Below, one piece after another: positions 53,251 to 63,945 of a stretch of DNA of 64,000 nucleotides. Every line of letters begins with the position of its first letter. The first letter of the stretch is position 1. Position numbers and translations under genes: made by a program. Location: NCBI GenBank assembly GCA_946811185.2, contig OX328100.1, forward strand, positions 17,534,999-17,598,998, read 5' to 3'. The DNA comes from Hippopus hippopus. Lineage: Eukaryota > Mollusca > Bivalvia > Cardiida > Cardiidae. Below the pieces are notes generated by a model. It was not told where the DNA came from. It made no database searches and worked only from the letters and a program-made list of their open reading frames with translations.

Positions 53251-53519
53251 ATATGGCTTGCAACACGCGAAAAGGGGCATTCGGACATTTGCGCAAAATG
53301 TCGTCTCGGATCAGCCTGCACAGTCCGCACAGGCTAATCAGAGACGGCACTTTACGACTACATGAGATTTTTTCCTGCAGTAGACCTGCTCGAAACAGAA
53401 AATCACAAAAAATCGGAAAGTATCGTTTCGGATTAGCCTGCACGGACTGCGCAGGCTGATCCGAGACAACACTTTACGCAAATGTCCGAATGCCCCTTTT
53501 CGCGTGTTGCAGGCCATAT
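53251..53519. repeat. MITE-D copy 1, near-palindromic
   Basis: Ends ATATGGCTTGCAACACGCG and CGCGTGTTGCAGGCCATAT; internal GCATTCGGACATTTGCGC repeated inverted. It adjoins a MITE-C left end at 53205-53250. Confidence 0.88.
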
Positions 53520-53539
53520 CATACTTATCGACAGTATAT

Positions 53540-53705
53540 TGCTCCATGCTCTTTCCAAGCCACTGGCTACATTCCCACGTAACAATTATTGAAACTAAAG
53601 TCAGCCGAGAGGAGAGAGGAATGAGTCATGTTGCAATGACTATCATCAATCATTTGAAAGAATTTGGCAAAGCTGGGATTTCATACAAGTGACCCCCTGG
53701 TCTCA
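53540..53705 (-). repeat. SINE fragment (reverse)
   Basis: CTTTCCAAGCCACTGGCTAC and ACTTGTATGAAATCCCAG (B-box-like on -). Confidence 0.6.
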
Positions 53706-54391
53706 CATCTGCCCAAGCACTCACTGGCCCAGCAAACCATAAGGTTAAAATCTGCTTTTGCAGAGAGTTAAGATTAGGCTGCACTAAATCTGCAGACTGA
53801 TATTGTATCGTCACTGTACACTGCTGAGAAATTGCTACATCTTGATAGATCTACTTGTTGCAAAACTATTTGTTTCATGCACAAGGTATATTTCTAGTGA
53901 TAATTTCAGATTCATTGAATCTGATCATCACTTCAGTCTGGAGGGAAGGGGTTGTATTCTTCACCCACTGTTACAACTGCATACTCAATATTGGAGAAAA
54001 ATATCACTAAAATTGAGGCTGACAGTAGCAAGTTAAGTCATGTGACTAGTTACAGCCAATCAAATGGTTTTCTACTCTCTGCTGTAGCATACATCGAGTG
54101 TAAAACATAAAACTGACTGTGTTTCACCTTGATATGTATAGCTATATATTGGATGTCATACAACACAGTGAGTGTATTTCTAGTGTTTGTTGGATGAATG
54201 AATGATCCTCACTTTGTTTAGCACAGTAATGTCACCTATACAGGGAAAGATTGCTACTTTAGTTAATTAATCATAGGATGTTCATTTCTGGGTAAGGAAA
54301 ACATGTTTACACATCATTTTGACTGACCTTGTTCAGTTGTTTCTGTTTATTAACGAAAATCATCTGCATCAACTTTGCTATGTTGCACTCT
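53706..54391. other. Mostly unassigned; a MITE-B scrap at 53750-53815
   Basis: GAGAGTTAAGATTAGGCTGC with TCTGCAGACTGATATTG. Nothing gene-like. Confidence 0.5.
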
Positions 54392-54665
54392 ATATGGTCT
54401 GCAACATGCGAAAATGGGCTTTTGGACATTTGTGTAAAGTGTCGTCTCGGATCAGCCTGCGCGGACTAGCCTGCTCAGTCTGCGCAGGCTAACCTGAAAC
54501 AACACTTTCCGTTTTTATTTAATTTTCTGTTTTGCGCAAGTCTACTGTAGCACAAAATCTAATGTAGTCGTAAAGTGCCGTCTCGGATTATCGTCCACGC
54601 AGGCTGATCCGAGACGACACTACGCAAATGTCCGATTGCCCCTTTTCATGTGTTGCAAGCCATAT
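54392..54665. repeat. MITE-D copy 2
   Basis: ATATGGTCTGCAACATGCG to CATGTGTTGCAAGCCATAT; core GGATCAGCCTGCGCGGACTA. Confidence 0.88.
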
Positions 54666-54667
54666 CT

Positions 54668-54775
54668 TAGCCATGCTCTGGCAGAAGGGGGTTTAATGCA
54701 TTTCTGTGATGCATCATACCATGCTATTCATCAATAATTATGGATCCAAAAGATCCATTTTGTCAAACTTTTTAC
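54668..54775. repeat. MITE-C left half
   Basis: AGCCATGCTCTGGCAGAAGG to GATCCATTTTGTC. It abuts MITE-D copy 2. Confidence 0.82.
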
Positions 54776-54857
54776 ATCTCTTCATCGTGACGACCTTGTT
54801 TCTGTTCATTTACGAAAATCATCTATAGCAATTTGCTATGTTGAACTGTGTATCTGA

Positions 54858-55120
54858 ACCATGCTCTGGCAAATGGGGGTTAATGCGTCTCCATGATGCA
54901 TTATAAGCAGCAAGTCATTATATAATTATGGATCCAGAAAATCCATTTTATCGAACAGCCGGCTGTATCCTGAGGTAGAATGGTCCTTGAACACTCACTA
55001 AATATACAAATAGCAAAAAGTTGTTACCAATATCAGCCTGGCCTGCGCGAATTGAGCAGGCTGGCATGGTTGATACAATTTGCAGATGCATTAAGCTGCC
55101 TTCTCACTGAGAATGGCTCA
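54858..55120. repeat. MITE-C copy
   Basis: GAACCATGCTCTGGCAAATG to GAGAATGGCTC; core ATCAGCCTGGCCTGCGCG. Confidence 0.88.
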
Positions 55121-55140
55121 CCTGTAGACATCTGCGATTT

Positions 55141-55355
55141 ATAACTCTTCACCAAAGGAAAAGGACTTAAGGCTTGTCCAAACCCAGATCATTTGACAAC
55201 AAACCAAAAATAGCTCAATTAGGTTTCGAGGAAATTGTGTATGACAAGGTAGAAAAAGGTATGGTTACCAGCATTTGCTTCTTTTTCCACAATATTTTCA
55301 AAGTCCTCTTCCCAAAAGTTGTCATAACTTGGATTCATGTGGTAAAGGGATAAAG
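55141..55355. repeat. MITE-A copy, decayed
   Basis: ACTCTTCACCAAAGGAAAAG to GTGGTAAAGGGATAAAG; left palindrome arm mostly missing. Confidence 0.75.
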
Positions 55356-55467
55356 TGTGTTATCTTGTAGTGTTATGCAATTGTAACCAAATATTGGGAC
55401 AAACAGGCTGCAAAACAAATACGACTTTTGACTTTTTATGTCTCTGAATTAGACAGCTGTTCAAAAC

Positions 55468-55678
55468 AACCCTTTACTACACAGTCCCGAGTGTTAATGT
55501 CACTGAGAAAGAAAGCTTTTGAAAACATTGTGGGAAAAGGAGAAAATGCTGGTAACCAGCATTTTCTCCTTTTCCCCTTTCAAATAAAAATCCAACAATT
55601 TTAGCCACACATTAATTTGTCGTCTGCAAATCCTTTTAATGTCAACATATCCAAACTTTTGTCGTTTGGCAAAGAATT
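55468..55678. repeat. MITE-A copy
   Basis: AACCCTTTACTACACAGTCC, palindrome 55526-55575, right end GTCGTTTGGCAAAGAATTA. Confidence 0.88.
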
Positions 55679-55937
55679 ACTAGTGCAGTTGTGTGAGCTT
55701 ATCTTCATATCATTCAAGAGACACCTGCCCAACTTCCAAGAATTTCTTGAAATAAATGTTGGCAATATTTATCCTAAATTTAGTATTTATTGTTCTACCA
55801 GTGACTGTAAGTTTGACCAACAGTACTAAACATCAGACTTTCGATAATTGCCCTATCTTTAATTGGTATGAAAGAAATTTCCTGCATACATGTTTTTTAT
55901 ACATAGAATTGTCGACAATTAGTCGCCCTTTATCCAT

Positions 55938-56136
55938 TAACTTTCCTGAGTTTTAATGACCGTAACGAAGTCTTTTTGAAAACACTGTGAGGAAAAGGAG
56001 GAAATGCTCATGACCAGCATGTTCTCCTTTTCCCCAATTGTTTCCTTCCTTATCAAAGACTAGTTCCATCAATTGAGTCGCATTAAAATTGTCGTCTGCA
56101 AATGCTCTCGATTTGTTTTTTGGTACAGGGTTAAGC
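55938..56136. repeat. MITE-A copy
   Basis: TAACTTTCCTGAGTTTTAAT, core GGAAATGCTCATGACCAGCA, end TTGGTACAGGGTTAA. Confidence 0.82.
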
Positions 56137-56359
56137 AGTGATTAACCCTTTTGATGACCATGGTACAGCCATGCATTACTTATCTGGATCACTAACCACT
56201 GCACAAGTTTATTTTTTAAGTGTTAACCCAAGTGTTAACTAGAGCTGAAAGCATTTTGCATGCGACAATTTAAATGTGGTTCAAATGATTGAACTTGTCT
56301 TTGATAGGGTAGAAAAACATTGTGGAAAAAGCAGAGTCCAAAGAATCCACTCGTCCACT

Positions 56360-57591
56360 CAGGGCTTTTTTTCCTTATTTAATTGAGGCCGATATTCGGT
56401 GACTTCCCAATTGCAAAAAGCATCATTTTTTCCCAATTATGGCAAAAGAATTTCCCAATTTTGCTGAAAGAATTTCCCAATTTTGCTGGAAGAATTTCTC
56501 GTAATATGATGCTGAAATTCCCAGTAAGTTAAAATACTAATTTCTTAAAAGCTATTTCATATGACCAGACACAAAACTTTCGGTATTTAGCAGTGACTGA
56601 AACCGAAAGCAGGCTTTTTATCGATTTGTACTGATATGATTCGGCTGACTGCGCTGCAATACGGCCGAAATATTGCGTTTTTTTTAGCGCCATTTGGTTT
56701 GTTTAATGGAGGCATTCTTAACCGAACCGAGTTATTTTTTGCGCATTTTAACACCGCTTGTAAACTGAACGAGGTTGTCATTTCCCTATCATTCACTTTT
56801 AAATCCTGTTACATGTTATACAATTGTTTGTCTTTCGTAAAAACTTACAACTGACAAAAGAAGTTTTCTTTAACTTAACACTGTGGAACACGTTCTTAAT
56901 CGGTTTGCAGTCAACGTATTTAAAAAGAACCAAACACGCTGTATCAAAGTAAAACATGTCAAGAACCGGGAAACAATACAAAAATGTTGTTAAAAGGGCT
57001 GCAGATGATAAAGGCCACCGCAACCTTTTTACTTTCGGCGTGAAACGTTCAAATTCTTTTCTGGTCGATCTACAGGTAATCAAATCTCCGCATACTGAGT
57101 CTCAATTTGAAGTGCCAGTTTTGTCGGGCATCGCCGATCTCCCTTTGTCTGAAGACTAGACAATTATTATCACTGCACATGATGCAAACTCTACATCTCC
57201 AGTTATAATATCCAAGCGTAGCCATGTAACTTTCACAGATAATGATTCCCTTGTATCATATGATGGCGGGAAAGCAGTTCTGCTAAAGTATTAACTCTGG
57301 CACCCTTAGGTGTACCACAGTAGTGTTAAAAAGGGCTGTAAGCCTATATATATGCAAATTCAGTGAGATATTTGGCCATAGTTTAAGCAGTTGAAGTGTG
57401 ACTTGAATTTGTTTCACTTATTAAATTGCTGCACCTTTCTATTTACTGTATGTATGTATACTGCCATTAATTTGTTTCACTGATGTACCTTGTAAGTCAG
57501 TTTGATTTTTCCCAATTTGGCCAAAATCGCGCTTGAATTTCCCAAAATGAAAGGCTAAGGCCCCTTCCCAATTTTTGGAAAAAAAGCCCTG
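56360..57591. mobile_element. Inner 1.2-kb element with CAGGGC ends, nested in the 1.9-kb element
   Basis: Inverted ends share CAGGGCTTTTTTTCC, then both sides carry repeated TTTCCCAATT words. The ends are of hAT-like type. A clean 8-bp duplication is not visible (CGTCCACT against CCGCTCAT), so the class is tentative. A 67-codon frame at 56956-57159 on + (MSRTGKQYKNVVKRAADDKG...) may be a transposase N-terminal remnant. Confidence 0.6.
56956..57159 (+). pseudogene. Short ORF in the inner element, possible transposase remnant
   Basis: 67 codons starting MSRTGKQYKNVVKRAADD, basic N-terminus, ending LPLSED. I do not recognise a domain. Its place in the middle of a terminal-inverted-repeat element suggests a leftover of the element's own gene. 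Confidence 0.35.
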
Positions 57592-58539
57592 CCGCTCATA
57601 TTTACGAGTAAGAAATGGATGAGGACGAGTGAATTATTAGTCAAGGTTGTCCAGCAGGGCGAGTGGTAAATAGGAGGCAGTAAGCATACAAGTTTTCAAG
57701 TGAATATGTAACTTACAAGAAACAAAATGGCCATTTCATTATTGAATAAGTGAATTAAGGGTATTCAGGAAATCAAATGTTGAAACAGAATATAAAACGT
57801 GCTGGTCCCCAAGCCAAATATAGACCGCTTTCAAGGCTGCCTAATGATATAACTCGGTATCTTTCATTGCAAATAAAAATGTTTTAATATGCTTCGGGCT
57901 ATTTATTACCAGCAACTTTACTAATTATAACAACAAATGATACTCATGCAAACACTTTCCCAAAACCAGTTCGAAAAACTTTGTTGTTTGGGTTTATTAA
58001 TTTCTATTACTTGACCGGATAAATGGTACCAGTTATTGAAACCTGGTATTTAAGGTTCGTTGCTTTGGGAGACAATATAATTAGCTTTTCTGTTTCGTCT
58101 GAAAAAAATGTCAGAGTCCTAATATTAGTAGGGTTTTCTCCTTCAACGAGTGAGGATTAAATCAGGGTAAGTGTTTTTTTTTAAGGCACTTGTCCTGCAG
58201 GATGAGTGCCTTTTCTGGAAATTTTGGACTCTGAAGGAGAAAATGCTGGTTACAAGCATTTTCTCCTTTTCCCACATAGTTTTCAAAAGGCTTCTTCCTC
58301 AGGGTCGTTAAAATGTTGGAATTGTGTGGTAAAGCACTCAAAGTAATGGATACTGGCATTATGTCAGCATTTTCAAATACTTTATAATGACATCCCAATA
58401 TTTGTATTACAAACTGTCACACTTCAGTCATGAAGTGCATCCTTCAAAAATACAAGGAAAAACTTCTGAAAACTGTCTTCTATGCATTCAAGGTCAAGCA
58501 CAGTCAAGGTCAGCAACTGCGTATCAAGCTGGAAGAAAA

Positions 58540-58762
58540 TGTCAAACTTTAGGGGTTTAGTGTGAAGTAAGATCATTTGCAGCCAGCAAGTTAAAGTCAG
58601 TTGAAATGATGGCGTTTGTCTTTGACATGGAAGAAAACATGGTGGAAAATGGAGAAAATACTGGTAAGAGGTTACCAGCATTTTCTCCTTTTCCCTCAAT
58701 GTTTTCAAAAAGCTGTCTCCCCCTTGACTGTTACAGCTTGGGGTTGTGTGGTAATAGGTTAA
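58540..58762. repeat. MITE-A copy
   Basis: AGATCATTTGCAGCCAGCAA, core GAAAATACTGGTAAGAGGTT, end GTGTGGTAATAGGTTAA. Confidence 0.82.
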
Positions 58763-58879
58763 TCGTTTGTGCCAGGATATTTTAAATTGTGAAAAAAGGA
58801 TCATGCTTGACATTCGTAAATTTTAACTCATTTTACAGTTCTGTCTGTATGAACACAAGGAATCACACTCTCACCAATA

Positions 58880-59272
58880 TGGTGGGAAATGAAGCGAAAA
58901 AAGGCCATCAGCATTTTCTCCTTTTCCCACATTGTCTTCTAACTTTAGAGGGCAAACCCTACCATTTGAGCCACATTAATTTTGTTGCATGCAAAATTTA
59001 CGTCTTCATCATTCAGAGGTCTACAAGTTTGCAATCTTGTAATGAGTGAACCCTTTTAAACACAGTTTAAACAAACTGGAAGAAGGCTTTCTGAAAACAC
59101 TGTGGAAAAAGGAGAAAATGCTGGTTACCAGCATTTTCTCCTTTTTTCCACAGTGTTTTCTACACTTTCACCAACAAATTCCATCATTTTAAGCCATACT
59201 TATTTGTTTGTAGGCCAATATCTTCGATATGGACAAGTCTAAAATTTTGCAATCTGGTAAAGACTTAATCAC
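58880..59272. repeat. Two MITE-A copies
   Basis: 58880-59040 decayed; 59050-59272 with both arms carrying ACACTGTGGAAAAA. Confidence 0.83.
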
Positions 59273-59499
59273 TGATTAGGGAGTTTCTCTAAGGAACTGA
59301 CAGTTAATGGACTGCTGTCAACAGATTCTAAATATAGGTACTAATTAGTAGTATCATACATCAACTTGTACCATGTAATGTATATAACTAATTACATACA
59401 TTGGTATAGCCTCTTGTTTGTCGAGAACTAGATAGCTCTGTAGATATTGTAATGCCAAGCCTGTCAGCTCAGTAATGTACGGGCTTAAAACCAAGAGGT

Positions 59500-59960
59500 T
59501 GTTGTATTATTGTATGGTGTCTTACACCGTTTTGAAAACTATTTCAGTTACATCCTGGCAGCCAGTGCACCTATCCATGCTTTTCTGCAGTTTCTTTTAC
59601 CAGAACTCGGCACAATATTCTTTCCAAGCCATGGCTGCTTTCCCAAATAACTATCATCAAAACAATGGTCAGCAGTAAGAGTCGCTGATTTGAATCGCCT
59701 GCTCAGCCAATTTCTTTCTATGGATTGATGATGGTCATTGCAACAGGATTCAATCCTCTGTCACGGTGTCACCACTAATTATTGTCTCAACGATGGTTAA
59801 TATTATGTAGGAAAGCAGCCAGTTGCTTGAGAAGATTATTATTTGCGTAATACTGGTAACAAAACCTCCAATAAAGCATGGGTACTGTGCACTGGCCACT
59901 GTGACATTACTGAAATAATGGTGAAAACAATGTTAAACACCAAATTAACAAACAAAAGCC
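59500..59960. repeat. Two SINEs in inverted (head-to-head) arrangement
   Basis: 59505-59680 reads the SINE body in reverse (GCCAGTGCACCTATCCATGC, CAAGCCATGGCTGCTTTCC). 59690-59960 reads it forward (GATGATGGTCATTGCAACAG, AAAGCATGGGTACTGTGCAC). Confidence 0.75.
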
Positions 59961-60134
59961 ATCGTAGCACTAAAGGCTTGTAATCCATTAGGCTTCTGGG
60001 TTTGCCTCATGGATTCCTTTATTTTAAAGGTATGATAATGGTGATATGTTGTCATCATTTCTCTCTCAACATAGAACACAAGCTCACATTTCACCTCAAA
60101 AGTAGCCTTAACTCTATAGAAAACAATCTTGAGT

Positions 60135-60500
60135 TTAACTCTTTACCACACAATCCCGACTTTTAACGACCCTGAAAGAGAAGGCTTTAGAAAACATTGT
60201 GGGAAAAGGAGAAAATGCTGGTAACCAGCATTTTCTCCATTTCCCACAATGTTTTCTACCCTATCAGAGACAGAAATTATCATCTAAGCAACATTAAATT
60301 TTTCGTCTGCAAATGCTTTCAATTTGGACGAGTCCAACATCTTGTCATTAGGTAAAGAGTTAAATGACCATGGGGAGAGAGCCTTCTGACAACATTCTCC
60401 TCCCACAAATTTTTCTACTCTTTCAAAAAACAAATTCCATCTTTCGATCCACGTTAAATTTGTCGGCTGCTAATTTTGACATGTCTGGTTTTAGGTTAAT
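60135..60500. repeat. MITE-A copy plus decayed neighbour
   Basis: 60135-60363 with TTAA ends and a clean core; 60360-60500 a worn second copy sharing the boundary TTAA. Confidence 0.88.
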
Positions 60501-60609
60501 TACAGGAAGGGAACAATGTGGTCTTGCAATAACCGGTGAATATGTACATGGGTTCTGTATGGTCCTGTAATAATCTGTGGACAAGTATATGAGTACATGT
60601 TGATAATTG

Positions 60610-60880
60610 ATTGATTGTATTGGAGTTTGACGCAGTTTTAACAGCTTAGGTCATATCACGGTGGTTAGTGCTTCTATGCATGTGTTTCCTGGCTTTCTCA
60701 CACTAGTACTGACACAACTTTCTTTCCAAGTCACTGACTACTTTCCTCACATGCATCAGAGGAGAGAAGCGAAAAATCGCTGGAAAGAAAGTTTGCCTCA
60801 ACCTGGTATCAAACTCACAACCATCAGGTCATGAGTTTGATACGCTAACCATTGAGGTACCCAGCTAGGCACATGTTGAT
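60610..60880 (-). repeat. SINE (family II), uninterrupted
   Basis: TGTATTGGAGTTTGACGCAG tail, CTATGCATGTGTTTCCTGGC body and, on -, B-box-like GGTTGTGAGTTTGATACC at the far end. It shows the unfilled TTAA at 60638-60641. Confidence 0.82.
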
Positions 60881-60965
60881 AAATATATAATTAAGTAACT
60901 CAGAGCTAAATGACTCATTGTTTTATCTAAGAAATAATTACCAAAGGCATAAAATTACTACTCAC

Positions 60966-61055
60966 AGCATCTTGGGGGAACATTTGGAACAAATACCTGG
61001 CTAGGCGCCAAATCCCCTCATCTGCAACAATTACCTGGTGATCTACCAAAGCCAT
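60966..61055 (-). CDS. Candidate coding exon, unknown protein
   Basis: 30 codons starting at an ATG in context AAAACATGG (MALVDHQVIVADEGIW...FQMFPQDA) and ending in phase 0 at a strong donor GTGAGTAG. It is on the same strand as the GLYR1-type gene and about 17 kb upstream of its first visible exon, but no link can be shown. It could be chance. Confidence 0.3.
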
Positions 61056-61129
61056 GTTTTCTTTTAATTATCAGAACATGTATAATACTTTACAGGGGAT
61101 GTTGATGAAGCTTGTATGTGGACTCTTTT

Positions 61130-61315
61130 GCCTTTACTAGACCGCATTGAAAGCATTACAGAGTAAATGTAGTTGAAATACTTTAACATGTGAAAAAGTA
61201 GGATATATTGCTGGAAAAGAATTAAAGGCTGCTTACCAGCATTTTCTCCTTTTCCAAAATGTTTTCAAAAGCCTTGACTTTCTCAGGTTTCTACAAGTAT
61301 GTCAGGTAAAGGATT
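61130..61315. repeat. MITE-A copy, decayed
   Basis: GCATTGAAAGCATTACAGAG; core GCTGCTTACCAGCATTTTCT. Confidence 0.75.
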
Positions 61316-61622
61316 CACCTTTCGAGACAATTTTGCTGAAGACTGTTTTGAAAATATCCTTGTAAATTATGTAGGGATAATATTAACACAGATAAAGGTT
61401 TAAATAAGCAAATGAATTTGAAAAATACTGTGGCAGTATGAGAAATTGGTCACTGACAGCAGTTTCTCCAGTTGCCATGAGCAAGCAGTCAAACATGTAA
61501 TGTCAGGCAGCTTCTATTTGAAAGGATGGTAATATTCCTTTGTCCCAAGAATGCCCTGTTTGCACTCTCTGTGTTTCAAAACGATGGTATTTTTGAGGAC
61601 AATGATCTTTAAATTTATCATT

Positions 61623-62275
61623 TTAACCCTTTACCACACAATGCTGAGTTTCAACTAAAGAGTAATTTGGAAACTTTGTGGGAAAAGAAGAGAAAGCTGG
61701 TAATGAGCATGTTCTTCTTTATCCATACTATTTTATCAAAGGCAAATGTCATCTTTTGAGCCACTTTTAAACTGTTGACTCTGCAATGCTTTCAGATTGG
61801 ACAAGTCAACATTTTTGTCCTTTGGTAAAGAGTTAACTATTCGCCATAATAGCAAAATGTTGTCCATATTGACAGCATGAGCAAACAAAAAAATATCTAG
61901 AACTTGTTCAGTATATTTCAGAAGGTAGAAAACACTATCTAAAGAGGTAGAATAAACTGGATACCAGTATCTCCTTTACTTTCTGTTTTTAAAAATTATT
62001 TCCATAATTATGGTATTAAAACACAGAATTGTACATGTTTAAATTTACCAAACAAAATTTCTGATACATCCAAATTAAAAGCATTTCAATGCAGGCAAAA
62101 ATCAAATGTGGCTTACATGATGATATTTGTCTGTAACAGGGTGAAAAAAAAACATTGGTGGAAAAGGAGTAAATGCTGGTTACCAGCACATTCTCCTTTT
62201 CCTGTATTGTTTTCCAAAACCTTGCTAATTCAGGCTCGTTAAAACTCAGAATTGTGTGGTGGAGGTTTTAAAGGC
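61623..62275. repeat. Three consecutive MITE-A copies
   Basis: 61623-61835 with TTAA ends, 61832-62045 decayed, 62045-62275 with core GTAAATGCTGGTTACCAGCA. Confidence 0.82.
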
Positions 62276-62556
62276 TCATACAGTCATGAGTTTTAACTAG
62301 GCAATCCCCTGAAAATGCCTGTCAGTAACCTATGGTAACATTTAGAACAAGACTTTTGTTCCTATGGGCAAAGCATTTTTCTCTGCCATTTACACTGTTT
62401 ATAAAAGACTGTTGTGGATTTTTTTTTTAGATATGGACTCCATTATGAGAAAAGGTAAACTTGGTAAACATGCTTATCTGCTGAAATTTGCTCCCGCTGG
62501 CCTGTCAGGATTCAAACCTGCCTACAAGACCACCTGCAATGATCCACCTCCTGCAT

Positions 62557-62785
62557 TTAACCCTTTACCACACGGCAAAATTTAAGACCTATTGAAATTG
62601 AAAGCATTTGCAGAAGACAGTTTCATAGTGGCTCAAATGACGCAACTTTTCTTTAATAGGGTAGAAAACTTTGTGGGAAAAGGAGAAAATGCTGGTTACC
62701 AGCATTTTCTCCTTTTTCCACAATGTTTTCAAAAGGCCTCTTCTTCAGGGGCGTCAAAAGGCGTCATTGTGTGGTAAAGGGTTAA
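62557..62785. repeat. MITE-A copy
   Basis: TTAA at both ends, palindrome 62672-62728; very similar to 16043-16270. Confidence 0.92.
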
Positions 62786-62879
62786 GGATAATTGTCAATA
62801 CTGCTGTAATCAATAATAATATTCTTTAGTTTTTCTGATAAGCTTCCAAAAATAGCCTTGCATTTGCATCAGCTTTTGT

Positions 62880-62975
62880 GCCTCTTTATGGTACAATCCA
62901 GTGTTTAAACAGTCCTGAGAAAGAAATCTTTGGAAAACAATGTGGGAAAAGGAGAAAATGCTGATAACTAGAGAC
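62880..62975. repeat. MITE-A left-half fragment
   Basis: CAGTCCTGAGAAAGAAATCT and AAGGAGAAAATGCTGATAAC. Confidence 0.7.
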
Positions 62976-63735
62976 TGCTGTTACCATGACACCACCACTC
63001 CCCCCTGAAACACTAAGAATCAACATGGGATAGACTATATATTATACATGTTGGCCATCATATTAACTAAGGTCAACAAGCTTACATGTCAGAGGGCAAT
63101 TGACCTGTAATTAACTTGGTTTTATTACAGTAATTAATCACATTAGCTAGGTTGTAAGGATTTGGCAAACCAAGTGACATAAATATTTGATGATTTTATG
63201 AAAGCAAGACTGAAAAGTTTCTTCATCAAGGTTCATTTCCAGCTACATCATTATTTTTCATGAGCTTCAATCCTTCAAAGTGTTTGAAGTACCTTAATGA
63301 ATGTATCAATATTTTTATCCTATGGCAAAACATAAATCTGTCTATACAGATCAGAGTTGCTATATAGTCAAACCAACTTTTGTACAAACTATTATTCATT
63401 GGCTACTGTTTGTGAAGAAAGGAATGAAATCGATCTGTGGATAGTTGGTGTTCAACCTGCATCTTGAACACCTATGGCTCTTTTGATTTACATGTCTATT
63501 TTTAGAATGCTTCTCTCGAGTATCTATATTTAGATATTGCTTACATGGGATCAGGTTGACCAATCAAATTTTGTACCATTATTTTTTTAAATGGTAATAC
63601 TTTCAAAGCCATCTGCTAAAAAACTGTTTCAGAATGTGAGTAACTCTTTCAATACCAATTCCAGAAATTCCTCTTTCTTCTTTGAGCTCTTAAAGTGAAT
63701 CCCCAGTGCTGTTCAAGGTAACTTTGGTCACAGTT
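62976..63735. other. No gene recognised
   Basis: AT-rich, no repeat identity assigned. Confidence 0.5.
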
Positions 63736-63945
63736 AACTCTAAAGGATAAAATTAAAGACTGTTCCAAACCTAAAGCATTTGCAGACAACATATTAAATA
63801 TGACCTAAAAATTTTGGGAGGTAGAGAACATAGTGGGAAAAGGAGAAAAACATGCTTAACAGCATTTCCTCCTATTCCCACGTTTTCAAAAGGCCTCTTT
63901 CTCAAGGTCCCTAAAAGTCCGGAGTGGTAAACTGTTAATTTTAGG
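63736..63945. repeat. MITE-A copy
   Basis: TTAACTCTAAAGGATAAAAT start, core AGGAGAAAAACATGCTTAAC, end GAGTGGTAAACTGTTAA. Confidence 0.8.

Larger units (their letters stand above)
56332..58233. mobile_element. 1.9-kb DNA element inserted in a MITE-A
   Basis: Ends are CAGAGTCCAAA and its exact inverse TTTGGACTCTG. A 3-bp duplication AAG (56329-56331, 58234-58236) flanks it. Removing one AAG and the insert rebuilds the MITE-A consensus across the junction. Motifs like CACTCGTCC recur in both orientations near the ends (56349, 57620, 58141, 58190), a subterminal-repeat layout reminiscent of CACTA/EnSpm elements. No transposase is seen. Confidence 0.8.
56235..58335. repeat. MITE-A split by the 1.9-kb element
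   Basis: Left half 56235-56331 ends GTGGAAAAAG; right half 58234-58335 starts AAGGAGAAAATGCTGG and ends GTGTGGTAAAGC. Confidence 0.9.

Noticed and set aside
62364..62585. Possible exon after a T-rich acceptor (MDSIMRKGKLGKHAY...)
   Set aside because: It runs into a MITE-A, and its reverse strand has a tRNA B-box-like GGTTTGAATCCTG, so a SINE fragment is more likely.
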